From Pseudo-nitzschia pungens (Eukaryota > Bacillariophyta > Bacillariophyceae > Bacillariales > Bacillariaceae), in assembly GCA_037355855.1 (NCBI GenBank), contig CM074758.1, positions 7,537,001-7,601,000 on the forward strand: a stretch of 64,000 nucleotides of DNA. The letters are read 5' to 3'. The translations under genes and the position numbers were made by a program. Below are positions 53,201 to 64,000 of this stretch, in pieces (position 1 is the first letter of the stretch; each line of letters opens with the position of its first letter). Under the pieces are notes generated by a model that saw nothing but the letters and a program-made list of their open reading frames with translations, had not been told where the DNA came from and searched no databases.

Positions 53201-55597
53201 TTCTTTCGGAACCACGTTTTCGCTCTCCGCGATGCCCTCATTGTTTGTTTCATCTGTTGTTTCACGACCCTTTTCGTTCCGTTGTTGACAATTCGTTTCC
53301 TCCGAGTCTTTGGCGGTTTGAGTAACCTTGTCGCTTTCCTCCATCACCGCATCGTCCTCCTTCATCGTCTCCGGTGGAAGGGTCGTCTCCGGTCGTGAGT
53401 CGTAGTTGTCGTTGTCGTTGTCGTCATCGTTGTCGGTTGTTTCTCCCGCGTCGTTCGAGGACGGAGTCTCGTTTTCCTCGCGGTCGTCGTTCGTTTCGGT
53501 TCCGCCGCAATCATCCTCGTCGTGGATCCGTTTGTCGGACCGTCCGTATTGGTTCTCGCCTCCGACGGAGGTCTCGCATCCATCGACCAATCGGCGAACG
53601 GGTTTGACCACCCGCCCCGATCTCGTTCGGATCTTGGGCTCCTCGTTCTCTTCGGTTTGCGCATCCTTTGGTTCGCGCTCGTCTCCCGATTCTTTGTCGT
53701 CCAATCTGCTGGTGCTGTCGGATTGCTTTCGATCCTTTCCTACGTCGTCCTTGTCATCGTCCTTATCATCGTCCTTATCATCGTCATTCTCATCGTCATT
53801 CTCATCGTCATTCTCATCGTCATTCTCATCGTCACCGTTATGGGGCCCACCCGTTTCCGGATCGTCGTCCTCCGGTTTCTCTCCGTCGTCGTCGTCGTCG
53901 TCGTCGTCGTCATCGGTTTCGTCGCAGCTTTCGTCGATGGCCCCGTCGTTGGATTCGATCGGCTTCTCGGGCGCGCTGGCCGATTTTCTCGGAGCGTCGA
54001 ATTTCTCGGCCTCGCCCTCGTCCACGAACACGACGCTCTCGCTGATGCTGTGCTTCCGGTAGTGCTGCAGAAAGCCCGGCAACCCCGCCGTCGCCGTGAG
54101 CTGCTTGAGGGAACCGTCCTTTTCGAAGAAACTGATTTCCAGCTCGCGCTCGCTCAGGTCGTGCTCGGTCATCTCGTCCTCCGACAAAAGCCGCCGGATC
54201 ATGTCTCTCTGGTCGGCGGTTTGCTTGTCGACCGGGGTGGCCAGGACGGATTCGATCTGGGTCTTGACGGATTCGATCTCGTTCTCGAATTTCTCCTCCA
54301 GGATCTGCAGTTCTTCGATGATGCATTTTCTCTTCGGATAGGGAGACGTGGCGATCGTGTCTATGCTCGTGTCGATGGCGGAAGACCGGTCGTCGGTTTC
54401 CTTCTTTTCGTCAAAGGCCAGGCCGATGGGCATGTACGGGGTTCCGGTGATCGAGTCTCTCTCCGCGGATCGATCGGCGGAAGCCGGGTGCAGAGGACTC
54501 ATCATCACGGTTCCTTTCATGAACGGCGAACCTATTATGTGATCCGAGCCGATGGAAGTCGACCTCGCTTTCCTCTCGTTGGGACCGGAATTCTGTTGTT
54601 GTTGGTGGTGGTTGTCATCGTCGTTGTCGTTGTCGTGTTCGAGGGATTCTTCCTTCGCTCGCATCGTCGAGGCCGGCTCGCTTTCTCTGGTTTCGGTTTT
54701 GGACCTCCGCTCCTCGGTCTCGTCTTCCTTTTCCCATTCTCGTTTCACGTCCTGGGCAAATTCCGTTGCCGACGACAGCACCACCTGCCCGGCATCGGTG
54801 AGGACCGGCGCCGTCGCGTGGGCTACGGTCTTGGCGGTGGAGGCAGCCGTTTTCGCCAATCGTCGGAGCGAAACCTTCCACTCGTTGTTGTCCGCAAAGA
54901 ATCGATTGGCTCCCCCCCTCGCCGAAGGCCTCGTCCGATTGCCGTGTTGGTGTTGGTGTTGGTGTTGATACTGATGTTGATACTGATGTTGATACTGATG
55001 TTGATACTGATGTTGATACTGATGTTGATATTGATACTGATATTGTTGTTGTTGCTGTTGTTGTCGCATTCGTTCCTGCCGTGCCTTTCGCGCGGCGGAT
55101 CCCGCTGCCGCGGCATCCAGAATCGGATCCCGGCAAACACTGCGATCGTTGTTTTTCTCTCTCGTTCCTCGCAGCGAACCTTCCGAAAAGGTTTGCGGCT
55201 GAGAAACGCCGAGTCGTTTGTGCGAGGAAGCTTTCGTTTCACTCGAAGCGCTTTCGAAAGCGCGCGGGGATGCCTCGCCGCTTTGGGTGGCGTTGTTGTT
55301 GTTGGTGGTGTTGGTGGTGGTGGTGTTGTTGCGGATTGCGTTGTCGGTTTTGTTCTTCTTCTTGCTGCCGCTGCCACTGCTGCCGCTCGTTTTGTCGTCC
55401 CCCGCTTTGTCGTGATCGTCCCGCGATTTGCGATTCAAAACATCGTTCCGGGACACGTGCGTTTTCGACGCTTCGCCATCCCTCCGGACCGGATTCTCCG
55501 CCGGGGCATCGACCGGTTGCGAGCCCCCGGGTGGGATCTCGGCTCCGGCGGGAGCGTTCGAAGCCTGGTCCGCCTCGGACGATGCTTCATTTCCCAT
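47251..55597 (-). CDS. Giant protein: RelA/SpoT-like domain, WH2-like repeat array, TPR-like tail (2 exons)
   Basis: Two long frames are one gene: exon 1 51034-55597 and exon 2 47251-50963, joined across a 70-nt intron (GTAAGT...GTGCAG) in phase; 2,758 residues. Without the splice the left frame has no motif at its end. About 1-1250 is disordered: QYQHQ repeats, acidic blocks, and RTRSGRVVKPVRRL, a wording common in chromatin proteins. About 1390-1545 resembles a RelA/SpoT nucleotidyltransferase: VKDVLRGEITF, ARLKNLFRT, GYRHILVNIRLECGLIAEIQFQIAQLF. Next, 1620-2160 holds the GGIAALAAQAALKKS repeats. The remainder looks like TPRs of kinesin-light-chain type (HPTTLSSMLDLAGALTEA; HPNAASVAFSLARCLRELGKRTQAIKLLETL). 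Whether the RelA/SpoT-like part is an enzyme is unknown; the full GYRSLH and EIQIRT signatures are altered. The ATG at 55597 is the first in frame. Confidence 0.75.
49035..50670 (-). repeat. Coding tandem array: 17 WH2-like units of about 29 codons
   Basis: Unit PKPPAGGIAALAAQAALKKS followed by about 9 acidic/basic residues. I count 17 good copies plus one degenerate copy (VRGMAMRKPTMKKS). Copies nearer the 5' end are almost identical; the last seven have drifted more (VGGIAALAAEAAVKKS, DNGIGAVDAQAALSKN). Confidence 0.9.
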
Positions 55598-57028
55598 TGG
55601 TTCGCAACCAACAGCGGGTAATCTTACTCAGAAGCAAACCAAAGCAAAGCAAACCAAAGCAAACCGAAACAAGACAAACCGAAACAAGGCAAACCGAAAC
55701 AAGGCAAACCGATCGATGGCAAAATTTCGAGTGGGAAATCCTGTCGATGGATTGGAGGATGGATGGAGGAATGGATGGATTCGGTTTCTCTCTTTTGCTG
55801 CTGCTGCCACTAATACTACTGCAGTTGTTGCTTAACACGCAACTGATTGATGGGTTGGTTGTTCGATTGGATTGGTATCGTGCGGTAGTTCGGAGCACAC
55901 AACGACTCTTGTACGCGTGCAAGGAAACTTGTACGGTGGTTCCTGTTCACAACCTTACACTACCGTACAAATATGACACTAAAAGTAAGGTAACCTTACG
56001 ATTACTCGTACCGTACCCGTCGTGTTTTCTGGGACTTCGAGTAATTGTAATTACGGTATTACTTCGTACTTCGTATTTCTTATTTTACCGCAGGGCGGTC
56101 GTGCTGCAGCTGGACCAACCATGACACACTCTCACTTCTCTGTCGGAAGGCCCAACTCCTTAAAAAACGCGAGGTGCAAAACGCGGCATAATTGCTCACT
56201 CGGGAGAACGTTGCCGGTACGGTAAACCTTACGTTGAAAAAATCCTGTTCGATTATATGTAATAGAAGTAAGGTCTTTTACTCTACGGTATTAGACTGAC
56301 TCGTTCGACTTTGTCACGATATTTTTGGGAAAAAAATTATTACAAGAAGGGGAAAACTCGTGTATTTATTTGAGTAAGGCTTACGAGTAAAAAGTACGTA
56401 CGAAGTATTGATTTTTTGCTAAAAAAATAATAATATTGCTGAAAATTTCGGACTACTGTGGTAAATTGACGAAGTAATTTTTTAAGTTTTTCTTGTTTCA
56501 TCCGCCCGGTTTGAAGTTGACTGACTGACGGACTAACTCAATCATGACCAAAAACCGATTTTGATTGATGATTGATTCATTCATTCTTTGTACGAGTAAG
56601 TTAATTAGGATTACGTCCGAGTTCGTAACCTTACAATTATGGGCACAGGCCGTAAGTTACCATACTTTACTTACGTAGATGATTCAGTATTGATTGATTG
56701 ATTCTCGATGGTTGATGATTGATTGATGATTGATTCATTGATTCATTGATTCATTGATTCATTGTTTTTGATTGAGAGAGCAAACTCGGAACAGAACCGG
56801 GACCCGGTTTCAATCGTACTTTGGTCCATGCAAGATACCGGTACGGTAGGTTGGTTCCGTTTTCCTACTTCCTTCTAGTATTATTTGGAGTGGTCGTGTC
56901 GCAACCCGTCAAGCACTCGAGTTGTACCGGATACGAGTAAGGTACTCGTACAGGGTTCTTCTCTCCCACGAACGAATCGAAATCAATCAATCAATCAATC
57001 AAAATCAATCGATCGATCGATCAATGAA
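55598..57028. other. Gene-free spacer upstream of the giant gene
   Basis: Contains a GCAAACCGAAACAAG-type 15-bp array (about 55640-55710), CGTACGGTAAGG words and GATTGATT/TTGATTCA microsatellites (about 56690-56765). The first few hundred bases must carry the promoter of the minus-strand gene. A long plus-strand frame at 56885 onward is antisense to the armadillo gene and is not supported. Confidence 0.5.
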
Positions 57029-57439
57029 TCAGCACAAGCCGAGCTCCCGGATCAACCGATCGGCCGGTTCCGAGCACCGATCGGGAAACGTCTCGGCCGC
57101 CGCCTTGACGAGTTCGATGGGATTCGCGGCGAGAATGTGCTGGTGGTTCTCCGGGATTGCCAGGAGGAGGAGGAGGAGGCAGACGGCCTCGAGGACCGCC
57201 GCGTTTTCCCCGTGCAGGACCATGGCCAGCACGAGCGCGTCCAGCGCGCCCATGTCGACGACGAACATCTTGGTGTCGTTCGAGTTCGAGTTCGAATTCG
57301 AGTTCGATTTCGAATTCGAATCGCACCCGTCGATCATCAGATTGGAAAGGGCCGCGCATCCCGCGATCTGGACGGTGGGAGAATGGGCGAAGGACTGGAT
57401 CGCCTCGAGGATGGTTTCGATGATCCGCCCCAGCAGGAG

Positions 57440-57473
<34 letters not shown>

Positions 57474-60118
57474 TCTTCCGCGCTTGGTTGCGGTGCGGCT
57501 TCCGCGTCCGCGTTTGCGTTTGCGTTTGCCGGACCTTTTCCGTTGGCGATGAAACGGCGCAGGTGATCGGCGTCACCGGTCAGGTTGGCGAGCACGGCGC
57601 ATCCCAGTTCCTGCGCGAAGGGGTTCGCGGAATGGGCCCGCATCGCGTTCAGGACGGCGTCGGTCGATCCGGGGGTGTCCAGAAAGACGGCGACGTTGCG
57701 GGGATCGTCCGCGGTGAGTTCGCGCAGGGCCCCGCAGCAGGTCTCGACGACCCCGGTGTCGTCGAGGTGGACCAGGATCGCCCGCAGGATCACGGGGAGG
57801 CCGCCGTTCAGCCCGATCGCGCTCCCGACGTGTTCGTTGTTCGGATTGCCGGCCAGGACGGAAACGACCGAGCTGCCGATTTCTTGCAACCGGGGCTCGT
57901 CCCGGTGGTTTTCCATGGCACGAATGATGGGTTCGATGAGGTCCAGCCTCAAGAATTCGGCCTGGTTTTCCTCGCAGTCCTCGCAGAGACACCGGATCGC
58001 GTTCAGCGCGGCGATCTGGACGTCCGCCGTTTCTTCGTGCAGGATCATGGAACAGAACAGGATGGCCTCGCCGGCTCCGTTCCTGCGGTCCAGCACCCTT
58101 CGCCGCCGCCGTTTCGTGGAAGCGCCAGGCGATGGGCTGCCGCTCCGAGACGATTCGCAGCGGCCCTTGTCGTCGTCGTCGTCACCGCCGCCGCACGGTG
58201 CCGCGAACACCGCAAAGGCCTCGCAGGCCCTGGCCTGGACGACGGGCGACTTGGAATATTTCCTCATGGCCGAAACCAGGAGCTCGACCGCGCCGCGTTC
58301 GATCAAGAGGTCGAGTTTGGAGCTCGGGTCGAAGAACGAGGCAACGAAATCCACGAGCGATTCGATGGCGTGAATCGATTGGGTCGACGAGGATGCCTGG
58401 ACGGAATCCCCGAGTTGCTTCAGCAGACGATCCACCGACACGGAGTCGTCGTCGTCGTGGTGGTGGATGTTGACGTTGACGTTGACGTTGACGTTCCCGT
58501 CGCTGTTGGTCGTCGCGTTGGTGTCGCTGTCTTTCTTTTCTTCCTGGCTGCTGACTTTGTTGTGGGCTGGCGTGAATATGGTGGATGCTTCGGTACCGCT
58601 GTAGTTGGAAAGATTGCCGCTGTTGTTTCCGTTCAGGGAGTTGATCTCGTCTTCTTCGGTCCCGTCGATGGTGGACAGGGATCCCAGTGTTCGGCAGCTC
58701 TTTCCAACCATGCGCAGGGTCTGCAATTGATGTTGGAGGTTGCCGTTGTGATCGTGTTGTAGCGAGAACTGCTGCTGTAGTTGTTGTTGGTCTCCTTCGT
58801 CGATGGAGGACATGGAACTCAGGGTGCGGGTGCTTCCGGTGTAGATGTGCCGTCCGTATCTCATCGGAAAGATTCCTCCTCGATTCAAGACACCTTCCGA
58901 ATCTACCACCTCCGGCGGTTGCGGATGCTGTGGGTCTTCGCCGGGACCACCGTCCACCTGCAGGCCGGAACCACCGTGGACTCGAAGATCTACTCCACCG
59001 CCACCGCCGCCGCCCAGATTGACAATGTTGTTGAGGGAGGCGACCAGGGCGCTGTCGATGTCCATCAGGCCGTGCTCCTGCGCCGCCGCCATGATTGTGA
59101 GAGCCGCTTGTTCCAGCTCCTCTCGCGATGCAACTCTGGACGACGCCGTCGAGTGGTTCGAATTGGAAAGGGAATTGGCATTCGAATACGAATGCCTCGA
59201 TCCGCACGAGTTGAGGCTGCCCTCGCGCGAGAGTGGGGGATGATAGGAGCCCCTCCGGCGAGTGGTAATGTTGTTGGCGTTGGTGTTGGTGCTGGTGTTG
59301 GTGCTGGAGGTGGAACCAACCGAGGCCACCGAAGACGAGGCGACGGAATGCCCATCGAGGCTCTCTCGGCGAGAAGGGGTGGTCGCAACGTTGAAGCTGG
59401 AATTGAAATTCGAAGCGTTGGAGAAGGCCCCGCAGCCGAAGCTTCTTGCTGCCCTGGTGTGGCTTGTCGACGTTTGGTGCTGGTGGTGATAGTTTGTCGC
59501 GGGCGTTGTTTCGGCTCGGGCGGGGCTCGACAACGTGCGCTTTGGGGGGATGTAGCCCGACCTGGAGCCGCGCCTATGGCCTTGGTCCTGCTGATGGGGG
59601 TGGCTCGGAGAAGGATTCCCGCCCTGGTGGGAGAAAAAGGATTCGACGTCTCGCGGCGTGGCCGGTCTGCAGTCCGCAACCGCAATGGCGGCATCGATGA
59701 CGGCCGCACTGCCTGGCTGGTGACTCTTGGATCTTCGGAGCAAGACGTTGCTGTTGCTGTTGCCGTTGTTGCCGTTGTTGCCGTTGTGAATTTTGCCGAG
59801 GGACGTGCGATCCTTGCTTCTGTTCCGGTTCTTGCCGCTGCTGTGGCTGCTGCTGTGACCACAGCTGTGGCTGCTGCCGTTGTTGCTGCCGCTGCTGCAG
59901 CTCTTGCTCTTTTGCAGGAGCAATGGGTTGCAGTTGAGGCAACGACCGTTGACTACCTTGCCTTCCTCGTCGTCGATGGGAATCATCTTGAGAAACTTCT
60001 TCTTGAAGCACTTTCTCCCGCAGGTCACGCACTCTCCTCTTTTCAATCGGGCAGCGGTCAGCTCCGATTTGGCAATCACCGATCCCGTGCTGTTGAAATC
60101 GGATCCGAGGTAGTCCAT
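57029..60118 (-). CDS. Armadillo-repeat protein with N-terminal CxxC...CxxC motif
   Basis: 1,029 residues from ATG 60118; an in-frame TTG lies 38 codons upstream. The N-terminus has RGECVTCGRKCFKKKFLKMIPIDDEEGKVVNGRCLNCNP, a four-Cys zinc-type motif I recall at the start of many diatom proteins. A Ser/Asn/His-rich disordered stretch reaches about residue 600. About 620-1020 holds five or more armadillo-type helical repeats: VQARACEAFAVFAA, VQIAALNAIRCLCEDCEENQAEFLRLDLIEPIIRAM, QEIGSSVVSVLAG...GGLPVILRAI, VVETCCGALRELTADDPRNVAVF, AQELGCAVLANLT, VQIAGCAALSNLMIDG and MGALDALVLAM. Poly-Asp and Ala/Asp inserts interrupt them. The repeats usually bind peptides as scaffolds; the partner is unknown. 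Single exon. Confidence 0.85.
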
Positions 60119-61812
60119 GGTCGATGATGAGTTTGTTGCTTGTGGAATGGGGCTTTGCTGGGGAGGCTGCAACAAGGACGATAGCGGTGGAGCGGTAAGT
60201 TCCTTCCGCTTGTGCAATGGAAGGTTTGACAAAATGTAGTTGTGAGGAGTTTTTTTTGTGTTGTTGGCTGTCGTGGGTTTAAAGAGAACCGATTCGGCAG
60301 CAGAAAAACTTGTGCAAAAATATTCTGCAGGGCATCGAAACGTACGGTATTTTTCTGTTGCTCGTCTAGTGTGATACTGTTTTGTTCTTCGTGATCTTAC
60401 ACGGTAATGCCGTACGTGATGCTCACTCTTGCGGTGTCACACCATTGTGCATGTTCATCCTGCGAGTGGCCTTGGATCTTTATGCGGTATCAAACTGGGA
60501 TGTTATCATTGTTGGCTGTTTTGTGACTTTCTGTTCCATCGGGCCCATAGGATTATCAAAAGACCATTCCGCGTGCGATGGGAATCATCCTTAGGCGAAG
60601 CGGACGGTTGTGGTTTTTTTACCTCCGGTGGGAAAAAGATCGCGTCAACCGAACTACCGCAGGAACTCGACGAATTTTTTGGGCAATAGTACCGGTAATT
60701 TACGTATCGTCGCGAACAGGAATTCTTGGTTCTTCATAACACTGATTCTGTGCACCGCCAGTGAAGTCGGTCAACTATTATTTTAACGGGTGTCTGAGAT
60801 CACGACAAACATAACTGAGACCTGATGTGTGAATTTTCTGACACGAGAGCAAAAAAATGTTATCATACGAAGTATTGTTGTACCGTAGTGCACGCCAGTA
60901 GTATTATGATTGCTCGGAAGGGCAAAAGGAGCACAATGTCTGCTTGGTATAAAGCTTCTCAAAACCCGTAGAGGAAAATGTCCATTCCTAGTATCTGCTG
61001 CGGGTTTCTTTGTAGTTGTTGTGCGCAATGACTTGCTTTCCTGCATCATAGTAGGGCTTAGGAGTAAGGTTTATGCTTTCCACTTCAAACATCTCTGTTT
61101 CATGCAATTCTACTGGAAGACAGATACTAGTAGTAGTAGCAAATAGAAGCAAAAGTGATGTACTTGCTGTAACTCTGTTTCTTCTAGCAGGAAAGACTGC
61201 CTCAGGTATTGAAGATTGTAGTTGTTGCAGTACTGGTATGGTAACTGTTTGCAACAGGTTCTACTTGATGGCAAACACATCCAAATTATCCCAATTGTTG
61301 GTGTGTTTTGGTTTTGATTTTAAGAGAAACATTTGGATATTCTTTTGATACAAAATTTTGATACAAAAGAATGTTCCTTACTAGTTGGTCTACCCCTTCT
61401 GAGTGCAAAGACAAGTGTTTTGGGGTTTCACCCTTTCACTGACAGTGCTGCATTTGGGCAACAAAAAACAATAAATGGCGTATCAAGAATGTTCATCCCC
61501 TGTCCCAAGATCTAGTTTTTAACCAGCTGAAACTAACAATAGCTATAACAACACTTCTTGGAAAGGACCAACAAAACCAACCAGAGGCAAACCAGAACTG
61601 ATCAGTATTATTTAACACCTCAACTTGATGAACAGTACTAACATTGAATCATACCAATAGCACAAGAATCTATCATGTACAATACTTTCACTTGAATTTG
61701 AACAAAACTAGTTTCAGAATTGACGATTCTTCCCTGAGGTGAAGCGCTTTCGCAGGAGAACATCAGTCATCAGTGAAATATGTAGTAGTAAGAGGTAAAA
61801 AAAGGATGATAC
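60119..61812. other. Gene-free spacer
   Basis: Upstream flank of the armadillo gene, then AT-rich DNA with only short, unrecognisable frames. No gene or repeat family is supported. Confidence 0.5.
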
Positions 61813-61893
61813 GACACCGGCAGGACTCGAACCTACGCGGGATAAACCCAATCGATTTCTAGTCGATCGCCTTAACCGCTCGGCCACGGTGTC
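61813..61893 (-). tRNA. tRNA-Ser, anticodon AGA
   Basis: 81 nt, no intron. The acceptor stem GACACCG pairs with CGGTGTC. A-box TGGCCGAGCGGTTAAGG, anticodon stem ATCGA/TCGAT with loop CTAGAAA giving anticodon AGA, long class II variable arm (TGGGTTTATCCCG), and B-box GGTTCGAGTCC. CCA is not encoded. A T7 run 10-17 bases downstream (61797-61803 on the plus strand as A) is a Pol III terminator. Confidence 0.97.
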
Positions 61894-62351
61894 ACTGACA
61901 GAATGACGGAAAACTATAATATGAAGTTCTTTTGTTTAAAGCCCTTAAAATACCAGTATTTTGAGCACCATAGACGATCTAATGAATTCTAAATTGTAAG
62001 GTTTCATGGTGAGGAAGTTATGGTAATTACACGTAGTGTGCTGGTTCGTGTAATCAATTTCTTATTCTTTTTCTGTTATTTTTTGAAAGTGTCATATTTC
62101 ATTGTTTTCTTGTTGAATCTCAGCGAGACACAGTGGGATGTATCGGAAGTTTGAGGTTCATGCATAGAGGTATCACACCGACACTAGGAAGTCGACGAAG
62201 CATGACTCGGGAAATCCCGCAGATTTTACCAGAAGATTAGAGTGAAATATCGTCCTGAGGTCTGCATCACTCAATTCACTCTGCTCTCTCTACATACGGG
62301 TGCAGTCGGAACCGAACGATGACACAAATATCGTTCAACCGTCTTAATCGC
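61894..62351. other. Gene-free spacer
   Basis: AT-rich between the tRNA and the 3' end of the gene at 62352. Nothing recognisable. Confidence 0.5.
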
Positions 62352-64000
62352 TCACATGACGACACACTGGCAATGATGTTCCACGCCGCCGTTGCTTGCC
62401 GAGTTAGGAATCTTCTTCGTATCCGAGTTCTTGACCTTTGTTTTGCTTTTTGGTTGCTTTTTCGTCCCTCCCGTAGTACTGTTATCGGCTGTGCGTGTTG
62501 ATCGTCCGGAGCTATTTGGTTGCTTCTTACTATTTGGTTGCTTCTTTGTCCCTCCCGATCCCGAAGTTTCGGCTGTGCGTGTTGATCGTCCGGAGCTATT
62601 AGGTTGCTTCTTTGTTCCCCCCGGAGTTTCGACTGTGCGTGTTGATCGTCCGGAGCTATTAGGTTGCTTCTTTGTTCCCCCCGGAGTTTCGACTGTGCGT
62701 GTTGATCGTTCGGAGCTATTAGGTTGCTTCTTCGTCCGTCCTCCACTGCTATTTTCAGTTTTGAGAGCTGGACTTTTGGCGCTATTAGGTTGCTTCTTTG
62801 TCCCTCCCCCATTGCTACTATATTCAATCTTGCGTGTTGATCTTTTGGCGCTATTTGGTTGCCTCTTTGTCGATTCTTTCGCGGTCTTCTGAATTTCCCG
62901 TGGAGCTTTCGCTTTTGGCGCAAATACCTCGGCGTCTGGGGACTCAACAGACCCTGATCCAATGTTCATTTGGGCTTCGCTGAAAGGGGTCTTCTTCAGT
63001 TCGTTGGTACCGGAGATGTTTTCTTGCACAGAATTAGATGCTGGGTTTGCTGTGACCTCTTCTATGAATGGTTTGTTCTCCTTTGACGCCTGCGGAGAGC
63101 TTTGTTTTGGACCAGGTTTCGATTTTTTCCCGAAAAATTTGCTTTTCAGAGTATTCTTGGGAGCGGGTTCTTCAGATGCTGTAGCACCTTTCCCAACCCC
63201 AGAGACAGTGGAGGAAATCTTGTCAGTCGGAGCCTTGTTTGTACTCCTTTCGGCTGAACTATTTTCAGATCTCGACGGACCATTTTCCGAACAAGATTTC
63301 AAATCATCTGACAGAACCTTGTTTTCGAGAGTATCGGTTGTGTCAATTGAAGGCTCTTTGGGTTTTGATGGAGCTTTCTTAAAGCCAATTTTCTCGAGCA
63401 TTGATTTCGAACCAGCTGAATTAGGCTTCTTAGTCACACCATCTTTGGAAGTTGTTTTGGGAGAAGCCTCTTGAGGTTTCGAAGTTTTTTCCAGACCTGA
63501 TTTCGAGTCACTAATGGGAACTTCACTCGGAGTTTTGCTTGTTTCGGGTGGTGAAGGCTCTTCAGGCTTTGGAGAAGTCTTCTCGAGCCCAGATTGAAAA
63601 TCTTTCGAGAGTTTGCCTGTCAGAACATCACCTGTGGGTTTCGGCTTCTTGGATCTCAAAGGAGTCTTCTTGAGCCCAGATTGAAAATCTTTCGAGAGCT
63701 CGCCCGTCATGACATCACCTGTGGATTTTGGCTTCTCCGGTACCAAAGGAGTCTTCTTGAGACCAGATTGAAAGCCTTTCGAGGATAATTCGTCCAGCAT
63801 AAGATTCCCAGTGGATTTTGGCTTCTGCTTCTCCTTTTCGGTAGGTTGCGTCTTTCTTAGGCCACTTTGACCACCAGAAGCAGCGATGGCAGCTGCAAGT
63901 GGATTGGAAGAAGTTACTGGTAGAGGATCCTTGTTTTTCACTGTCGTCTTCTTCAAGGCTCCTTTTCCTCCCGAGGCAGCGATGGCGGCTGCAAGTGGGT
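62352..64000 (-). CDS. Repeat protein with WH2-like motifs and C-terminal CaaX box (5' partial)
   Basis: Open from the stop at 62352 to the window edge, at least 548 residues; the start lies outside. The two most upstream units, NPLAAAIAASGGQSGLRKT and its neighbour ending GGKGALKKT, fit the WH2 pattern (hydrophobic-x-x-x-Ile ... Leu-[KR]-K-[TV]). Next come four SKDFQSGLKKTP units of about 29 residues, a Pro/Ser/Lys region, then about eight GTKKQPNSSGRSTRTVETPG units (about 20 residues each). The C-terminus is HHCQCVVM: CVVM is a CaaX box predicted to be farnesylated, with a second Cys two residues upstream as in palmitoylated Ras proteins. This suggests a membrane-anchored, actin-binding or scaffold protein (inference). 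The LKK-type motif recalls the repeat array of the giant gene at 47-55 kb. Confidence 0.75.
   Translation of the reverse strand, partial: PLAAAIAASGGKGALKKTTVKNKDPLPVTSSNPLAAAIAASGGQSGLRKTQPTEKEKQKPKSTGNLMLDELSSKGFQSGLKKTPLVPEKPKSTGDVMTGELSKDFQSGLKKTPLRSKKPKPTGDVLTGKLSKDFQSGLEKTSPKPEEPSPPETSKTPSEVPISDSKSGLEKTSKPQEASPKTTSKDGVTKKPNSAGSKSMLEKIGFKKAPSKPKEPSIDTTDTLENKVLSDDLKSCSENGPSRSENSSAERSTNKAPTDKISSTVSGVGKGATASEEPAPKNTLKSKFFGKKSKPGPKQSSPQASKENKPFIEEVTANPASNSVQENISGTNELKKTPFSEAQMNIGSGSVESPDAEVFAPKAKAPREIQKTAKESTKRQPNSAKRSTRKIEYSSNGGGTKKQPNSAKSPALKTENSSGGRTKKQPNSSERSTRTVETPGGTKKQPNSSGRSTRTVETPGGTKKQPNSSGRSTRTAETSGSGGTKKQPNSKKQPNSSGRSTRTADNSTTGGTKKQPKSKTKVKNSDTKKIPNSASNGGVEHHCQCVVM

Noticed and set aside
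53522..55621. 699-codon plus-strand ORF
   Set aside because: Antisense to exon 1 of the giant gene; its content mirrors poly-Asp/Ser codons and has no motif.
56885..58762. 625-codon plus-strand ORF (and 448 codons at 58781)
   Set aside because: Antisense to the armadillo gene, whose repeats are clear on the minus strand.
62276..62962. Minus-strand 228-codon frame rich in QRSNLIAPDDQHAQ
   Set aside because: Alternative frame of the 20-residue repeats in the CaaX gene.

Overview
The window is nuclear DNA from a eukaryote, most likely a pennate diatom of the Pseudo-nitzschia/Fragilariopsis kind (an inference). Evidence: short GT-AG introns that close exactly on conserved frames; large low-complexity (Asp/Ser/Asn/Gln/His) inserts inside otherwise recognisable proteins; a Copia element with the HVDD-type reverse transcriptase seen in diatoms; ShK-like cysteine modules on a secreted protein; a CxxC...CxxC N-terminus on an armadillo-repeat protein; and AT-rich, microsatellite-rich spacers around more GC-rich genes.

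Layout. 0-1.2 kb: decayed DUF7869-type gene. 1.7-6.4 kb: five-exon SMARCAD1/Fun30-like chromatin remodeller, convergent with a two-exon auxilin-type J protein (6.7-8.3 kb), which is divergent from an unrecognised basic disordered protein (9.2-11.3 kb). 12.6-13.5 kb: minimal BET-like bromodomain protein. 14.0-15.7 kb: mitochondrial enoyl-thioester reductase (MECR/ETR1). 15.8-21.5 kb: two related Crypton-like tyrosine-recombinase units in tandem, the left degenerate and swollen by a 13-nt minisatellite, the right with an intact 759-residue recombinase. 21.6-23.5 kb: a near-perfect foldback element and a small MITE. 23.5-32.2 kb: a single-pass membrane/coiled-coil protein, an IFRD-family protein and a TBC Rab-GAP. 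33.6-41.6 kb: a recent Copia retrotransposon with visually identical 226-bp LTRs, a gag stop codon in frame with pol, a perfect in-frame duplication in integrase, and a 2,035-bp insertion flanked by a 27-bp direct repeat. 42.8-44.3 kb: secreted HExxH peptidase-like protein with two ShK-like modules. 44.3-47.2 kb: MITEs and a ~70-bp minisatellite. 47.3-55.6 kb: a predicted 2,758-residue protein joining a RelA/SpoT-like domain, 17 tandem WH2-like repeats and a TPR-like tail. 57.0-60.1 kb: armadillo-repeat protein. 61.8 kb: tRNA-Ser(AGA). 62.4 kb to the edge: partial protein with similar LxxxI...LKKT motifs and a C-terminal CaaX box.

The cellular genes look like unlinked housekeeping or regulatory functions (chromatin, endocytosis/Rab traffic, mitochondrial fatty-acid synthesis) with no sign of a pathway cluster. 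The two WH2-like proteins on the same strand at the right end may be functionally related. The most unusual material is the tandem Crypton pair, the nested Copia, and the RelA/SpoT-like plus WH2-like giant. All calls come from reading sequence; no database search was run.
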